DNA of 5,466 bases from Sediminispirochaeta sp. GTDB lineage: Bacteria > Spirochaetota > Spirochaetia > DSM-16054 > Sediminispirochaetaceae. The position numbers and the translations under genes are program-made. Shown piece after piece: positions 5,449 to 5,466 of this stretch. The stretch spans positions 1 to 5,466 of the forward strand of contig DSBN01000329.1 of NCBI GenBank assembly GCA_011046055.1, written 5' to 3'. The notes under the pieces were generated by a model. The model did not search any database and was not told where the DNA came from. It was given only the letters and a program-made list of their open reading frames with translations. Numbering within the stretch: the stretch's first letter is position 1; every line of letters starts with the position of its first letter.

Positions 5449-5466
5449 GCTAATATAGGTGATGGA

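Noticed and set aside
5451..5466. Start of a plus-strand gene at the ATG at 5462
   Set aside because: Only five bases of it would be visible, the AGGTG touches the ATG, and no good -35 accompanies TAATAT.

Overview
The window holds six protein-coding genes and no RNA genes. The organism is most likely a spirochaete, probably a free-living member of the Spirochaetales with moderately high GC in its genes. This is inferred from the Era P-loop variant (GRPSCGKST instead of GRPNVGKST), which resembles what I recall of spirochaete Era proteins, from a divergent ClpP-like protease with an acidic N-terminus, and from the relaxed lipobox of the secreted nuclease. A placement below phylum is not supported by what I can see.

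Layout: (1) bases 1-819 (+) are the 3' part of an unrecognised acidic protein with two beta-rich, PPC-like repeats. It runs tail to tail, 9 nt apart, into (2) era (829-1704, -), the ribosome-assembly GTPase. (3) Bases 1705-1841 are a compact divergent control region between era and clpP. The era promoter candidate lies so close to its ATG that the message may be leaderless. (4) A ClpP-family serine protease (1842-2453, +) has an intact Ser-His-Asp triad and is followed by a plausible terminator. (5) Bases 2454-2681 are a non-coding, AT-rich gap. It contains a 111-bp element with perfect 18-bp terminal inverted repeats flanked by identical 6-bp direct repeats, the architecture of a MITE, then a T-rich tract and a stem-loop that would hide the next gene's ribosome binding site. 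(6) A lipoprotein-type endonuclease/exonuclease/phosphatase-fold enzyme (2682-3764, +) converges on (7) rmuC (3798-4643, -), a membrane-anchored nuclease-like recombination protein. (8) rex (4671-5327, -), the NADH/NAD+-sensing repressor, lies 27 nt upstream of rmuC, so the two probably form one transcript. (9) Bases 5328-5466 hold a good sigma70-type promoter for rex and a 19-bp dyad that could be an operator.

The genes do not form one pathway: era and clpP are housekeeping, and rex-rmuC links redox sensing with genome maintenance by position only. The most notable items are the MITE-like insertion, the masked ribosome binding site directly downstream of it, and the possible leaderless era transcript. 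I found no clear evidence of a wholly new multi-gene system.
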